Shown here in pieces: positions 47,701-59,976 of a DNA stretch of 64,000 nt (positions are counted from its first letter, which is position 1; every line of letters starts with the position of its first letter). Both the position numbers and the translations under genes were made by a program. The DNA is taken from positions 620,695,303 to 620,759,302 of the forward strand of contig CM060910.1 in the NCBI GenBank assembly GCA_030737875.1, in the 5' to 3' direction. The notes beneath the pieces were generated by a model, which was not told the DNA's origin, made no database searches, and saw nothing but the letters and a program-made list of their open reading frames with translations. This DNA comes from Allium sativum. Its lineage: Eukaryota; Streptophyta; Magnoliopsida; Asparagales; Amaryllidaceae.

Positions 47701-48115
47701 TTATTTTGTTTGTTTTCCCTAAACTCTTGGGTGCCCAAATTTGTACGGGCAGTCAAGTGTTTCAGGCTTTTACAGATTCACTTGGAGGAGCTAAAGAAGG
47801 AATCTCCACCAGTAGTTATGTAGAGATATTTCCGCTGTGATGTGATGTATTGAACTCTGATAATGGTATGTATATACAATACAGTTTTGTATTCAAAGTT
47901 ATGTTATATAATACATCTTATTTTGTTCCGCTGCGAGTTTCGTGTTACTCTGATTCTGTTCAGTTGTGATCTTCTTCTTCTTCTATTCTATTAGTTCTAT
48001 CTTTTCTTTCTCACCCTCTAAATTCTTCTATTAATGTCCTGGTGTTTTCGATGCTTGAATAGTCAACAGTGTGTTTTTATGTTGATTTTATGGGTCGAAA
48101 ATCCCCGCCGTTACA
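41780..48115 (+). mobile_element. element C 3' LTR (6.3 kb)
   Basis: It starts TGTAATGTCTCGC (one change from the 5' LTR). The minus-strand frame at 43407-43931 is 174 codons here. In the 5' LTR it is interrupted by a G/A difference (CTCGGAGG here, CTCAGAGG at about 35730) that gives TGA on the minus strand. No domain is recognisable in it. Confidence 0.95.
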
Positions 48116-48569
48116 GGATGCAAGTGGTTGCTAGTGATTGCTCGTGGATGCATATACACACACAATAGGCACTTGATCGACTTAATCACTTACATGTGTA
48201 CATTTTTAAATTTGTATGGATTATCGTTACATTGATGTTGCATGTGGATGGATGAATGTGCACACATATAGAGCTTACATGTTATACTAGGACGATGTGC
48301 ATACATTTTGGTTGCATGGCACAAACATAAATTGCATTAAGGAGGTCAACTAAATCAGTAGACCGCCTGATCTTTCGCATTAGTTTATGGACATATGGAC
48401 ATATGGACATATACACACACTATTACGTATGTTCATAAAAGCATTAGAAATTCCTTAAGGACAATGGGTTCCTATGATTGCTAGATGGATGTATGATTGT
48501 TGAATGTTAGGATATACGTTCTTCTTAACTTAGAGATTTCAGGGATGAAATCCTTTGAGTAGGGGAGAA
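48116..48569 (+). other. family A int1 3' tail with polypurine tract
   Basis: A non-coding tail with TGCTCGTGGATGCATATAC and ATG/CAT-rich words, homologous to 58239-58689 and to B at 18727-19200. It ends with the dyad ATTTCAGGGATGAAAT and the polypurine tract AGGGGAGAA (48561-48569). Confidence 0.85.
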
Positions 48570-50039
48570 TGTAACACCCCGGAATTTTAACGATGCTAAT
48601 ATGATGAGTTAAAGAAAAATTAGTATAAAATACACTATTAACAATGAATTAAGGAAAACTTATTTAAATATTCAGAATTAAGTAAAATGGACCGCGACAT
48701 TGCGTCCGTCTCGAAATTCTGGTCAAGGTAGACATTTGGTTTGCGTAAATCGGACATCGTATGAAAAAGTTATTAAGGTTTGAAGTTTGTATGCATATAA
48801 GGATGATATATATACATATAAATTCAAAAATATTCAAAAATTAGCAAAACCAGAAATCTGGCATGCAAATCGAGGAAGGGCCGACATTTTGAAGTCGACC
48901 CGAGTCCCTGCTGGGTCGACCTAGAGGTCGACTCAGGCTCATGGGATTCGACCCCGAGGTCGACCTAGGGGTCGACACCCATGAAGGGGGGTCAACCTAC
49001 CTAAAAGGGGGTCAACCCACCTGAAGGGGGTCGACCTACCTGTGGCTCTGGAAACTTCTTTTCTGAACCTGGACGACTTTGGAGCTAGATTCATGAACCC
49101 TATGCTATATAAAGGACCATAGACCTGGGTTTTATTCATCTAAAAACAATAGTGACGGCGAAGCTCCACTGCAATGAAGATTGAACAACCTAATCTACTC
49201 TAAATCTAATTCCGCAAACATTATACAAAGTCAACGATTGCTACAACAAATTCAGCGATGGCAACAACAACTTATTCAACATGTTCTTCGCGGTAGTTTT
49301 GATCCATTTCCTTAGATCAATTCACTATGAGTTCATGTTATTTTTAGATCTGAATATTTAAATAGTAATCTTGATATGTATATAAAAATTGGATCTTGAA
49401 TCGGTACCTAATCAGTTCTATTATGACATAATTATCAGAACTGCTTTTATATGTTCATATCGCCACCATGTTAAATCTTATCATAATATGCATGTTTCTA
49501 TCAGTTTATTATTGATTCGTTATTATGCCTATTCTTGATTCTCTTATGTCCCTCTTTTCCCTTTTTATTTTTATATATCCAGGCTAACCTCGAGCCTAGG
49601 CCTAACGCTAAAAAATGCGAACATACAAAATTGGGAATGATTGGGAAAGACATAATTTGGGGCATAATTTGTAACACCTCGTATTTTCCGTGAATATTAA
49701 TATAACGTATTAAAGAATACTTAATTATAAAAGAAGAATTAAGGGAAACGGGTTACGCCATTGCATTCGTCTCGGAATTGTGCTTGAGATAGATTCCGAG
49801 TTTGCGTAAATCAGATACCGTATGAAGAAGTTATGGAGTTCAGAAAATTTCAAGTTTAAACGGAAATTAAATTAATATAATAATTAATGGTAAAAACAGT
49901 TCAAAATTCAAAAATTTAGTCAGAGCGGCCTAAGCCGGAAATTTCCCGCTCAGGGGTGTCGACCCCCCCCCCCAAGGGGGAGTCGACATAGGTGTCGACC
50001 CCCTGTAGGGAGTCGACCCCTTTTTGATCCTGTTCCAGT

Positions 50040-50130
50040 GACGATTTCTGAGTATTTCTGAGTCATTAGGGCATAAGTGGCGATTTCTGAGTCATTTCTG
50101 AGTCATTAGGGCATAAGTGGCGATTTCTGG
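50040..50130 (+). repeat. 41-bp-scale tandem duplication in B'
   Basis: GAGTCATTAGGGCATAAGTG followed by GCGATTTCTG is repeated directly (about 50060-50127). It lies just downstream of the GTCGAC cluster. Confidence 0.85.
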
Positions 50131-51351
50131 TTGGCTCTTTTTGATCTGAATGGCCCTGATTACTGCTAGGTTGATGTAATGGCTCATATTAATCTAAACT
50201 TCTATGTAATCCCTCAGACCTTAACCCTAGACCTCATAATTTCATTCCATGAGGCCGTCATGTTGTCCATCTCCAAACTTTCATAGCCACCATTCTTCTC
50301 TAAACTAGAAATCAAGTTAGAAAGCTCTAAAACAAATCCAAATTAGAGAAACAAACGTCTTTATTTAAGGATTAGCTTTACAAATTCAGAAATCAGATCC
50401 CAGAATGCAAGATCCATTCTTTTTTGTAAGTTCACATTATTTTCAGATGTTAATACCTAATTGTAATCTTGACATGTAATAAAATGAATCAAGATCTATG
50501 CCTAATTTTAAGATAATCTTTTCAGATTTATCCCTATCCTTCTATTGAATCTATGTCTTTGCATGCCTTAGAGGTTATTTTGTTGATAAAATCAGGCTTA
50601 TCTTTGTTGTACATCAGTTTTATAATCCTTTTGGGGTCATGATGTTATTCTTATTCCTACGATAATGATTGTATAAGTTTATTCAAGAATCTATCATTGT
50701 TAGATCTAAATTTCCTGTATTAGATCTGTTGTTACATGCCTATTTTTATGCCTATTCTTATTTTATGCTCCTTCTCTCTCTTCTCCTATTTCCTTTTTCT
50801 TTTATGAACCTGGGTTACCTTCGAACTTAGGCTGAAATCGCAAAATACAAACGATTGGAATACGGGGAATATTTGGGTATAACCTATTTTGGTGAAATAA
50901 TTGGGCATAACATATTCGGTGAAATTGTTGGCGTAACTAGTAAATGATATTGGGGAATTATCATTATAACTGCAAGTTTTGGTTAATTGGCATGTAAATC
51001 AAGCTTTGGGGCATAATTGTTATTGTTGCGAACTTGGGGTAAATTGAAATATTAAATCTAGATTGGGTGTAAACTGTAAATTGAAATATTAAATCTAGAT
51101 TGGGCATAACTATTGGTTGGGACGCCAAACATAATGTATATTCTGATTTTGGGGCATGACTATTATTGCAAATTTGGGAAGATTGGGTGTAACCTATTTT
51201 GATTAATAACTTGTAAATCGAATTTGTTGGGCATAACTTGAGAATTGAAACATGACTAGTTTTGTGAAATTGGGATAATTAGCATATAAAATCTAGACTT
51301 GGACATGTATGGTAAATATGTAAATTGGCTAAAAGATGAACATGCCTAACC

Positions 51352-51548
51352 CGACGTTAGATTGATTTGCGGTGTAAAACTTCCCGGAACTGCCCGGCAC
51401 ATCCTGTAACCGCAACAACACAGATCTAATGTGAGAGGTTATAGTATTTAGCCCAAAACCTGAGGTTAGAATGAGTTTGTGGTAGAAGTCAGCCCGGAAC
51501 CGCCCGGCACATCCAGCAACCGCAAACAATAGTTCTAATGTGAGAGGT
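51352..51548 (+). repeat. tandem pair of hairpin modules (B')
   Basis: Module 1 (51352-51439) has stems TTAGATT/GATCTAA (one G·U) and TTGCGGT/ACCGCAA with apex CCGGAACTGCCCGG. Module 2 (51457-51548) has TTAGAAT/GTTCTAA (one G·U) and TTTGTGG/CCGCAAA (one G·U) with apex CCGGAACCGCCCGG. Confidence 0.85.
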
Positions 51549-51599
51549 TAAGGCATTAATGAATAAATTAATGCTAATAAATAGACATGCTAAGAATGG

Positions 51600-52330
51600 T
51601 AAGGTTAAGTAACATATGAATAAGCGACACTTAACCAATACAGCATGTTAATTAGACAAGTGGGTGGGGTTAAGTAAATTTAGAACACCTAACCGTTATA
51701 ACATGTTAATTAGACAAGAAGGTTGGGTTAAGTAAATTTAGAACATTTAACCATTATAACATGTTAATTAGACAAGTGAGAAGGGTTAAGTTAACCAATA
51801 TAACATGATGAATGAACAGGGTTAAGTTAATAGGAAACACTTAACCAATACAACATGATGTGCCGTAGGGTTAAGTTAACACGAGAGGGCAACACTTAAC
51901 CAATATAACATGATGTGTGGTAGGGTTAAGTAACACAAGAAAGCAACACTTAACCAAGATAACATGATAAGTGGATGGGTTAAGTTAACTCGACTAGATT
52001 GATGACACTTAACCAATACAACATGATGAATGAGTGGGTTAATTTAACTTGAATTGATTGATGACACTTAACCAATATTTCAAAGTGGATAGGGTTAAGG
52101 CAAGCTTAACCAATACTACGTATGGACTTGATAAGGGGAAGGGTTAAGTAAATCTTGGGTAAGTGGGCAATATTAATATATATAGGCCCACAAACTTAAC
52201 CGTTATATAAACGCGCATGAATCAGTGGGATGGTTAAGTAACATATGAATAGGAAACACTTAACCAGTACAACATGTTAATTAAGAAAATGGGTGGGGTT
52301 AAGTTAAATTGGGAACACTTAACCATTATA
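51600..52330 (+). repeat. GGTTAAGT…ACTTAACC minisatellite in B'
   Basis: About a dozen degenerate units of 50-65 bp. Each has GGTTAAGT, a variable middle, ACTTAACCAATAYAACATG and a spacer, so every unit contains a short inverted repeat. Confidence 0.85.
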
Positions 52331-53875
52331 ACATGTTGATTAGGAAACCCTAGTAATGGGGACCCATTTCAGCAGTAACCCACATAGACGTATCATGGTA
52401 CCCTGAACTAGGCAGGGTGGGGCACGATTACTAAGCTGATTATAAGCGGTTAAAATAGAGGCGGGTGGTGCAGCAGTGTAGGTCTCGACGGAGTACGAGT
52501 GTGCACGTGCTCCGGAGCGGGAAAAGCAGGCACTGGGCATTAGTAGCATACATTGTGCATCTTGAATTTGTGTTGGGTTGCCACTATAGGAATAGATACA
52601 CCCCATGGTGGCACCAGCACAGGTATCTACATATAAGCGGGGACGAATGACATAAGTAATGAATACATACGAGTTAGGGAGCTGATCGATAGGGTAGTAA
52701 GGGTACATCTAAATATCCATGGCAATTAGGCTGATTGAGGTAAGATCACCATACTGGATGTACACCTGAAGGCTACCACAATTACGGGGTTGGGATCACC
52801 TTATTATTTAACACAGTATACTAGTTGGGACACTAGTAGGGAATACAAATCATTCTATAAAGACACTAGTTAGGATGCTAGTTGGGTGATGCAGAGAAAA
52901 TAGGAAATCAAAGAAAGAACCGAAGCACATTCAGTGTATCTTGTCTTGTCATATCGAATAGTGCGGTGTAGGAAATATCTTAATAATTAGAAGCGCAACC
53001 ATCATATCCGGTTTATCTCGTGTACCTTGTCATATCTAGCGCTCATCATTGGTTGTCTTGCTATGCTTATTATCATGTTTATGCCTTGTATCTAGTTTAT
53101 TCATGTCATGATGCTTTTACCTATTTACATGCTGAAAATCACTGGACTTACCAGACTTATTCTGACCTAGTTTGTTTCGCCTCTTTTCTTCCGTTTCCCG
53201 CCCACCCCCCAGGTTCACAGGGAGGGAATATTACCACTTAGCTCAGTTTTCTTCCCAAGCTCGAAGATAGTCTATGTATAGCTCTGAACTCTCTTTTTCC
53301 ACTGCTATGGCTGGCTCATGCTTTATTGGGGAATATCATGGTCATTTTATGCTTCTTTATTTTGTTAAACAAGATAGATTCTTTGTTGTATTAGTGTTTT
53401 GGTGTTGAAAAACAATCTTTGTACAAGCTGTTTTATCAATAAAGCAAAGTTTAATTTATTTTCTGCTGTATAAATTTTGTCTGTTTTGTAATTTATCTGT
53501 TCTATACACTTATGATGCTCCACTGAAGTTAATGCATTCCCTTTGAGAGTGACCTTAACGGAGGTGGGGTGTTACATAATTGATATTGGAAAATATGGAT
53601 CTAAATTTGGGCGTAAATTTGGAAATATACGAATATGGGTTTGGGGGCATATATCTTGTTGGATAATATGAATTTAGGCACGCATTGGAATAAATGTAAA
53701 TATGGAATTGGGTATAAAATGGGACAAGTCTAAATACTGATTTTGGACATAAATTGGGACGTATGTGAATATAAATTTTAGGCGTACATTGGAAAATATG
53801 CGAATATGGATTTGAGTATAACTTGTATTAAAATGGGTGAATATGGACTAAGGACATAAATTGGAAAATATGCAG

Positions 53876-53922
<47 letters not shown>
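53876..53922. repeat. (AT)n (TATG)n compound microsatellite
   Basis: It lies inside LTR2. LTR1 has only a short AT/TG stretch at the same place (about 10095-10130), so the expansion is specific to LTR2. Confidence 0.95.
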
Positions 53923-53923
<1 letters not shown>

Positions 53924-56838
53924 ATGCCTTGACTTATAACTTGGGAAAAAGAGCATATGGTGCATAATTAAAAGGTTAATTGAAAAGGGGTGTAAAAGTC
54001 TATGATTTGAATAGTGAATTGGGCATATAATTGAATATTGGGAAAAAGAGAAATAATCACCTATAATGACATAGATAGATTTGGATAAAAATGGAATATA
54101 TAGTAATTACAATTAGGAATTGTAATTGTACTTATGACGCGAGGTTAGGTTGCATTAGTGGTGGAAGTTTGCCCGGACCCGACCGGCATATCCAATAGCC
54201 ACTAATGCTGAACCTAATGTGAGAGGTCTTAGCGCGCAAATACGAATCGGGCTAAGACACAAGGTAAGGCCTAACTGTGAAATATGGCCGCCTGAACCCG
54301 ACCGGCATATCCAACATCCACATGTTGTAAGCCTAATGTGGGAGGTCTAGTCCATTACAACCATAATTGGACATGGTAATGAATTGGACTACTTAGCCTA
54401 ATTTAATCCATAAGGATTGTATGATTATGAACTTGAGTTAGGATTAAGTAAAACTGGATGGGTAGTGGGTGGGTTAAGTAAAATAGAGGGGGTGGGTAAT
54501 ATTTACGTATAGGCCCACGAGCTTAACCCAATAAGTTATGTAATTAATGACACCTAATGGCGTACATAACTGGTGGAAAATATAATAAAATTATGTAATT
54601 AAAGACAACCTTGTAGGGTAAGCATAACTTGTAGAAATGATAGAATTAGATATGCGTAATAATCTGCTAAGTAAACAATGATAAGTTGTAGTGACGGTGC
54701 AAATTGAATTTACGATTAAATGAGAAAGAATGAGGAAAACCTATAAAATAAATAAGTTATATTTAATCATAAATGGTAAGTGACATGTTAATTAGGAAGC
54801 ATGTGAATTGAGATAAACTTAACAATGTATTAAGGAGAACATGTTATTGTAATGATGCAACCAAGCAAGAATGTAAAATAGATTGTGGATTACAGACCTT
54901 GGGCCACAATCTAGAAAATAACATGTTGTGGGCATATTAATAAACTTAAGTGGATTAAGTTATATGGCTGAAATTAATAAGCAAGAGAAACTTGGTAATT
55001 TGAATAAGAATTCAATATGAATGGGAATTACCAAGTTAAATATAAACCCGGTGAGGTAGGGCAAGCGCGCAAAAGAATGTTTCTACATGGGGTCTAACAA
55101 CATATTAAAGAAAGATGCTTGGACCAGTCCGTACGTTTGAGGATGAATAACCCAACAGTGTAGATCATTGAGGTATTATAAGACACGAAGGGAGCGCACA
55201 TTTATCTGATTGTTATGACAGCTCCAATGGAATGGGAAGGGGAAGCACGCGGCTTCCTGAAGTACGTAAGGTGCTCCTAGTAGTCCTCTTTGCGGTGATA
55301 GATGTCTTGGGCTGTACTTGCAGAGGTTGGGTTTGCGCGTAACTACTAGATGGGTGGGCCTTGACTGCAGATGTAGCTATGCAATCAGAATATTGTGATA
55401 AGGTGACACCAGGATGATTCGACGGTTGCCTCACGAGGAGGTAGAGAGGGTCACGACCAACAAAGATTGTAGACTGTCGGATATCCGTCATCGACAGCCA
55501 GTAGGATGCGAAAAGACTAGAGAGCTAAACCCAAGATATCATTTCACCTTTCACTATCAAGGTACGGGGTTGAGGGTAGACACCACATGGATGTTTAGAT
55601 TGGTTGTTATTAGGGGCGGTCTCTTAGCACTGTAGTCTTTAATATTTGAGGGAGGGGCCGGGGAGGGGCCAAGGTGGGGCCATAGACACCATGAGAAACA
55701 GACCCGAGGAATATCTGTATTTGAAGGCACTTAAAGGCGTCCTGTATAGATATGGAAAAGCTCCCGAACGAGTTCCGTGTTTCGTATTTAGCCCTGCTAC
55801 CGAACTCGGTGCACAATAGAGGACGTGCGATTGAGGCATCGAGCTACAATTATAGTACATACGTAGGACAGTCTAGATACATGCATATCTGCTCTAGGTG
55901 GTGTATCGTAGACTAGAGGGAATTATTCCGATAAGGAATCTAATTTGATCGATGGTGGCGGTCCATACGCTTACGTAGAGTAGTTTATGTGGAACGTAAC
56001 ATTCAATATAGAGATATGTACGTCACTCCGGCGTGGAATGAGGGACTGCGTTCACTACGATGGAGACCATACGAGTGGGGTACCATGGGGTGTATCCCAA
56101 TATTGAGAGATAACTACATATATTGTATTAGGTGAATCCATGGGAAAGTAAATGGGTATGATGAACGTATAAGTCTTGAGTGTTATTAACCCATATAACA
56201 TAATAATCAAGAAAATGTAATGGAACGATATCAATATGGATCATTCTATTTCTAATACACTAGTATCTGCGCGGTGCAGAGAAATGTATTCAAGAAGCGC
56301 AATATATCTTATTAATCTTATCTTACTCAGTTCACACTTGTTATTGTTATTGTTATCTTGTTCTTCTAGTTCTATATACCTGCCATGATACTTTTATTTA
56401 TTTATATTTAAAAGTAACTGGACACGTCAAACTTTATGTCTGACCCTTTTTGTTTCTCATCTCATTCTTCCGTTTCCCTCCAAGTTCTCAGGGTGAAAGT
56501 GCTTAGAGTTGATTTGGATTCTTTTGGCTTAGCTTGGGTTTTGGATATATATGTACTGCTTTGACTTCTTGTCAACTCTCTTATGGCTTTGCAAGGCAAA
56601 TATGGTTCTGTGTTTTGTACTCTGATATTTTTGGCAAGACAGATTATTAATGTAATTAGTTACTTATGATGTAAACTCAGTATTTAGGACCATGATGTTT
56701 TGATTTAAACAAAGTTTTTAACTTCGCTGCTATTTTACATGTGTGTCTTATGCTACTATGTTCTTATTTACCTATAACGCTTCATGAAACTTAATGCATT
56801 CCCTTAGTGAATGACATTAATGGACGTGGGGTGTCACA

Positions 56839-58689
56839 TTTGGTATCAGAGCATATGGTTATAAGATCGGATAAAGTATTTTGAAAATGGTTTTCAAAAA
56901 GGTCTCAAAAACAAAGTATTTTAAAATAAAAAGTCTATTTTTGAAAAGCATATTTCCCAAAGCCATAAATATCTTCTCGATTCTCCGCTTGATTTCTTTT
57001 CCTTTTTTATCGAGGAACTGTTTCCTCTTGAAAGGGTATCCCTATTTCGGCATGGTTCCGTAGGCATGTTAAAACTACGGTACATGTCGAAGGGAAAAGA
57101 AGTGCCTAACCTCCATATTTAGCCGCAGTGGTTTCACTTGCGTCTTATTTTCTCTCAAGCCTTGAAAGGATTTCTGTGCGATGGAGGCATCTTTCAAGAG
57201 ACTTGTTGGCATATTGCACAAGGATGGTAAAAAGAAGAATAAGGGAGTTGGGGCTAAGGAGCACAGCCTAAAGAAGAAAAGGGGAAATACCATAATTTCG
57301 GAAAGGTGGTTCATCTGAAAAAGGATTGTAGAAAGAGGAAAGGTGTTGTTTCCACTTTGGTAAGGCAGGACACCTTATTAAGGAGTGCCCAAAGAGACAA
57401 GGACAAGGCTAGAAGGAAGGAACTTCTAGGGAGAAAGCTAATGTTCTCATAGCTGGTGGGCATCGAGGATTTGTCAGGGTTTGAGAATCTCTGTGTTAGG
57501 TGTCGGGTTTGGTTACGACGCATATGTTCTTGATTTCATAAGATACGGTTTGATTCTAGGATGGATGGGTTAACCATATATGGAACCATTCTAGATTGTG
57601 GGAGGAGGGTCGTTAGACTTCTGACTTGCTAGAGAAAGACTCTCGAAATTTCATATGACCCCAAAAGGGTCTATCATGCTTAGTCTCCTAGAACCTCTTG
57701 ATATATCTATCGATGATTTGCGACATGTGACTCCTAAAAGAAAAGAGGGAATTTGATAAGCAAGTAGGGAATCTACTTGAGAAGAGGTTTGATAGGTGAA
57801 TTATATCGAAATGGGAAACCTATTGAAGACAGTCCTTGAGGAAGCCCGTCATTCTAATATGACTATTCATTCAAGAGGCGATAATATGTATAGAGTTCGA
57901 GGTAGTGAAGCCAAACTTGCGAGAGGAAGTGAAAGTAGAAAAGGTAGCAACGATGGGATGAGTTATGACTTGCATACTTGGATCGAAGGTTAAGACATTA
58001 CGCAAAGAAGTGAAGCTAGTAAAAGTGCAATAGGGAGAGTACCGCAAGAACATTACTTGGGGGGTTGAAGATAAGATTCGCGCTTCATATCCTTTCCTTT
58101 TTGAGAATATGCTCTTAACTTCTTTTCCAAGCTTCAAATTAATACTTGTATCTATCGTTTGAATATCTCCTATCGATCGAGTCTTTAGGTAGAAAACTAA
58201 TGAATGTAAACATGTGTTGGGACATGTTATGTTTGATGGATGCAAGTGGTTGCTAGTGATTGCTCATGGATGCATATAAACACACAATAGGTACTAGATC
58301 GGCTTAATCACTTACATATCACATATTGATGTGTGTACATTTATAAATTTTTATGGACTATCGTTACATTGATGTTGCATGTGGATGGATGATTTTGCAC
58401 ACATATAGAGCATACACATTATACTATGATGACTTGCATACATTTTGGTTGCATGGCATAAACATACATTGCATTAAGGAGGTCAACTTAATCAGTAGAC
58501 CGCCTGATCTTTCGCATTAGTTTACGGACATATACACACAATATTACGCTTGTTCATAAAAGCATTAGAAATTCCTTAAGGACAATGGTGTCTGTGATTG
58601 CTAGATGGATGTTTGACTGTTAGATGTTAGGATATACGTTCTTTTTAACTTAGAGATTTCGGTGACGAAATCCTTTGAGTAGGGGAGAA
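56839..58689 (+). pseudogene. family A int2: complete collapsed internal region
   Basis: The primer-binding site TGGTATCAGAGC is at 56841-56852. A gag knuckle C-x2-F-x4-H-x4-C at 57347-57388 has the same lost Cys as int1. Remnants follow of the protease end (about 57548-57605), RT leader (about 57745-57790), integrase zinc domain (57796-57993) and pol tail (58049-58102, SYPFLF). A polypurine tract is at 58681-58689. About 200 bp before the protease remnant are deleted relative to int1. At 1851 bp this is the only family A internal copy without insertions; it supplies the empty sites for B, C and D. Confidence 0.85.
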
Positions 58690-59976
58690 TGTAACACCCC
58701 AGAATCTTAACGACGCTAAAGATGATGAATTAAAGAATAATTAGTCTAAAATACACTGTTAATAGTTGATTAATGAAAACTTAATTAAATATCAGAATTA
58801 AGTAAAACGGACCGCGACATTGCGTCCGTCTCGAAATTCTGGTCAAGATAGACATTTGGTTTGCGTAAACCAAACATCGTATGAAAAAGTTACTAAGGTT
58901 TGAAGTTTGTATGCATATAAGGAAGATATATATACATATAAATTCGAAAATATTCAAAAATCAGCAAAACCAAAAATCCGACGCGCAAATCGAGGAAGGG
59001 CCGACATTTGAAGTCGACCCAAGACCATGTGGTGTCGACCTAGGGGTCGACTCAGGCTCATGGGGGTCGACCTAGGTTTCGACACCCATTAAGCGGGCCC
59101 GACCTAGGGGTCGACCCACCAGAAGGGGGGTCGACCTACCCGTGGCTCTGGAAACTTATTTTTTGAACCTGGACGACTTTGGAGCTAGATGCATGAACCT
59201 TAGGCTATATAGAGGACCCAAGACCTAGGTTTTATTCATCTAAAAACAATGGTGATGGCGAAGCTCCGCTGCAACGAAGATTGAACGATCTAATCTACTC
59301 CAAATCTAATTCAGCAAACATTATACAAATTCAACGGTTGCTACAACAAATTCAGCGATGGAAACAACAACTTATTCAACATGTTCTTCACAGTAGTTTT
59401 GATCCATTTCCTTAGATCTGCTTACTGTGATTTCATGTTATTTCTATATTTGAATATTTAAATAGTAATCTTGATATGTATATAAAATTGGATCTTGAAT
59501 CGGTGACTAATCAGTTCTATTATGACATAATTGTCAGATCTACTTTTATATGTTCATATTGCCACCATGTTAAATCTTGTCATAATATGCCTATTCAGTT
59601 TATGCCTATTTCTATCAGTTTATTATTGATTTGTTATTATGCCTATTCTTGATTCTCTTCTCTCTCACTTTTCCCTTTTTATTTTTATATAGCTAGACTA
59701 CCTTCGAGACTAGGCCTAACGCTGAAAAATGCGAACATGCGAAATTGGGAACGGTTGGGAAAGACATAATTTGGGGCATAATTGATATTGGAAAATCTGG
59801 ATCTAAATTTGGGCATAAATTTGGAAATATACGAATATGAGTTTGAGGGCATATATCTTGTTGGATAATATGAATTTGGGCACGCAATGGAATAAATGTA
59901 AATATGGAATTGGGTATAAAAAGGGACATGTCTAAATACTGATTTTGGACATAAATTGGGACGTATGTGAATATTA
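58690..59976 (+). mobile_element. family A LTR3, interrupted by element E
   Basis: It starts TGTAACACCCCAG after the polypurine tract. GTCGAC cluster at 59014-59125, TATA at 59204-59214, pyrimidine tract with splice-like TATATAG near 59692. It matches LTR1 up to about 59976 (GTGAATATTA) and then breaks into element E. Confidence 0.9.

Larger units (their letters stand above)
33833..48115 (+). mobile_element. element C: giant-LTR non-autonomous Ty3/gypsy retrotransposon
   Basis: 5' LTR 33833-40165 (6333 bp), internal part 40166-41779 (1614 bp), 3' LTR 41780-48115 (6336 bp). GGATG flanks it at 33828-33832 and 48116-48120. The empty site is at 58238-58242. LTRs start TGTAACGTCTCGC and end CGCCGTTACA. 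The LTRs look about 98-99% identical by eye, making this probably one of the youngest insertions. About 89% of the element is LTR. It carries no recognisable pol. Confidence 0.95.
49670..53576 (+). mobile_element. solo LTR B' (3.9 kb)
   Basis: TGTAACACCTCG…GGTGTTACA, 3907 bp, flanked by TAATT at 49665-49669 and 53577-53581. The empty site is at about 9790-9800 in LTR1. There is no internal part or second LTR, as expected after recombination between two LTRs of an inserted element. It is related to the B LTRs and to the arms of P. GTCGAC cluster at 49957-50019; donor-like GTAAGT at 50426, with the matching acceptor lost (about 50810); AATAAA at 53438-53443. The short open frames are not genes. 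Confidence 0.95.
48570..56838 (+). mobile_element. family A LTR2, interrupted by solo LTR B'
   Basis: It starts TGTAACACCCCGG and ends GGGTGTCACA. It is 8269 bp in all, or 4357 bp after removing 49670-53576 and one TAATT. GTCGAC cluster at 48894-49035, TATA box at 49105-49114, hairpin modules at 54136-54347. It is at once the 3' LTR of int1 and the 5' LTR of int2. Confidence 0.95.
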
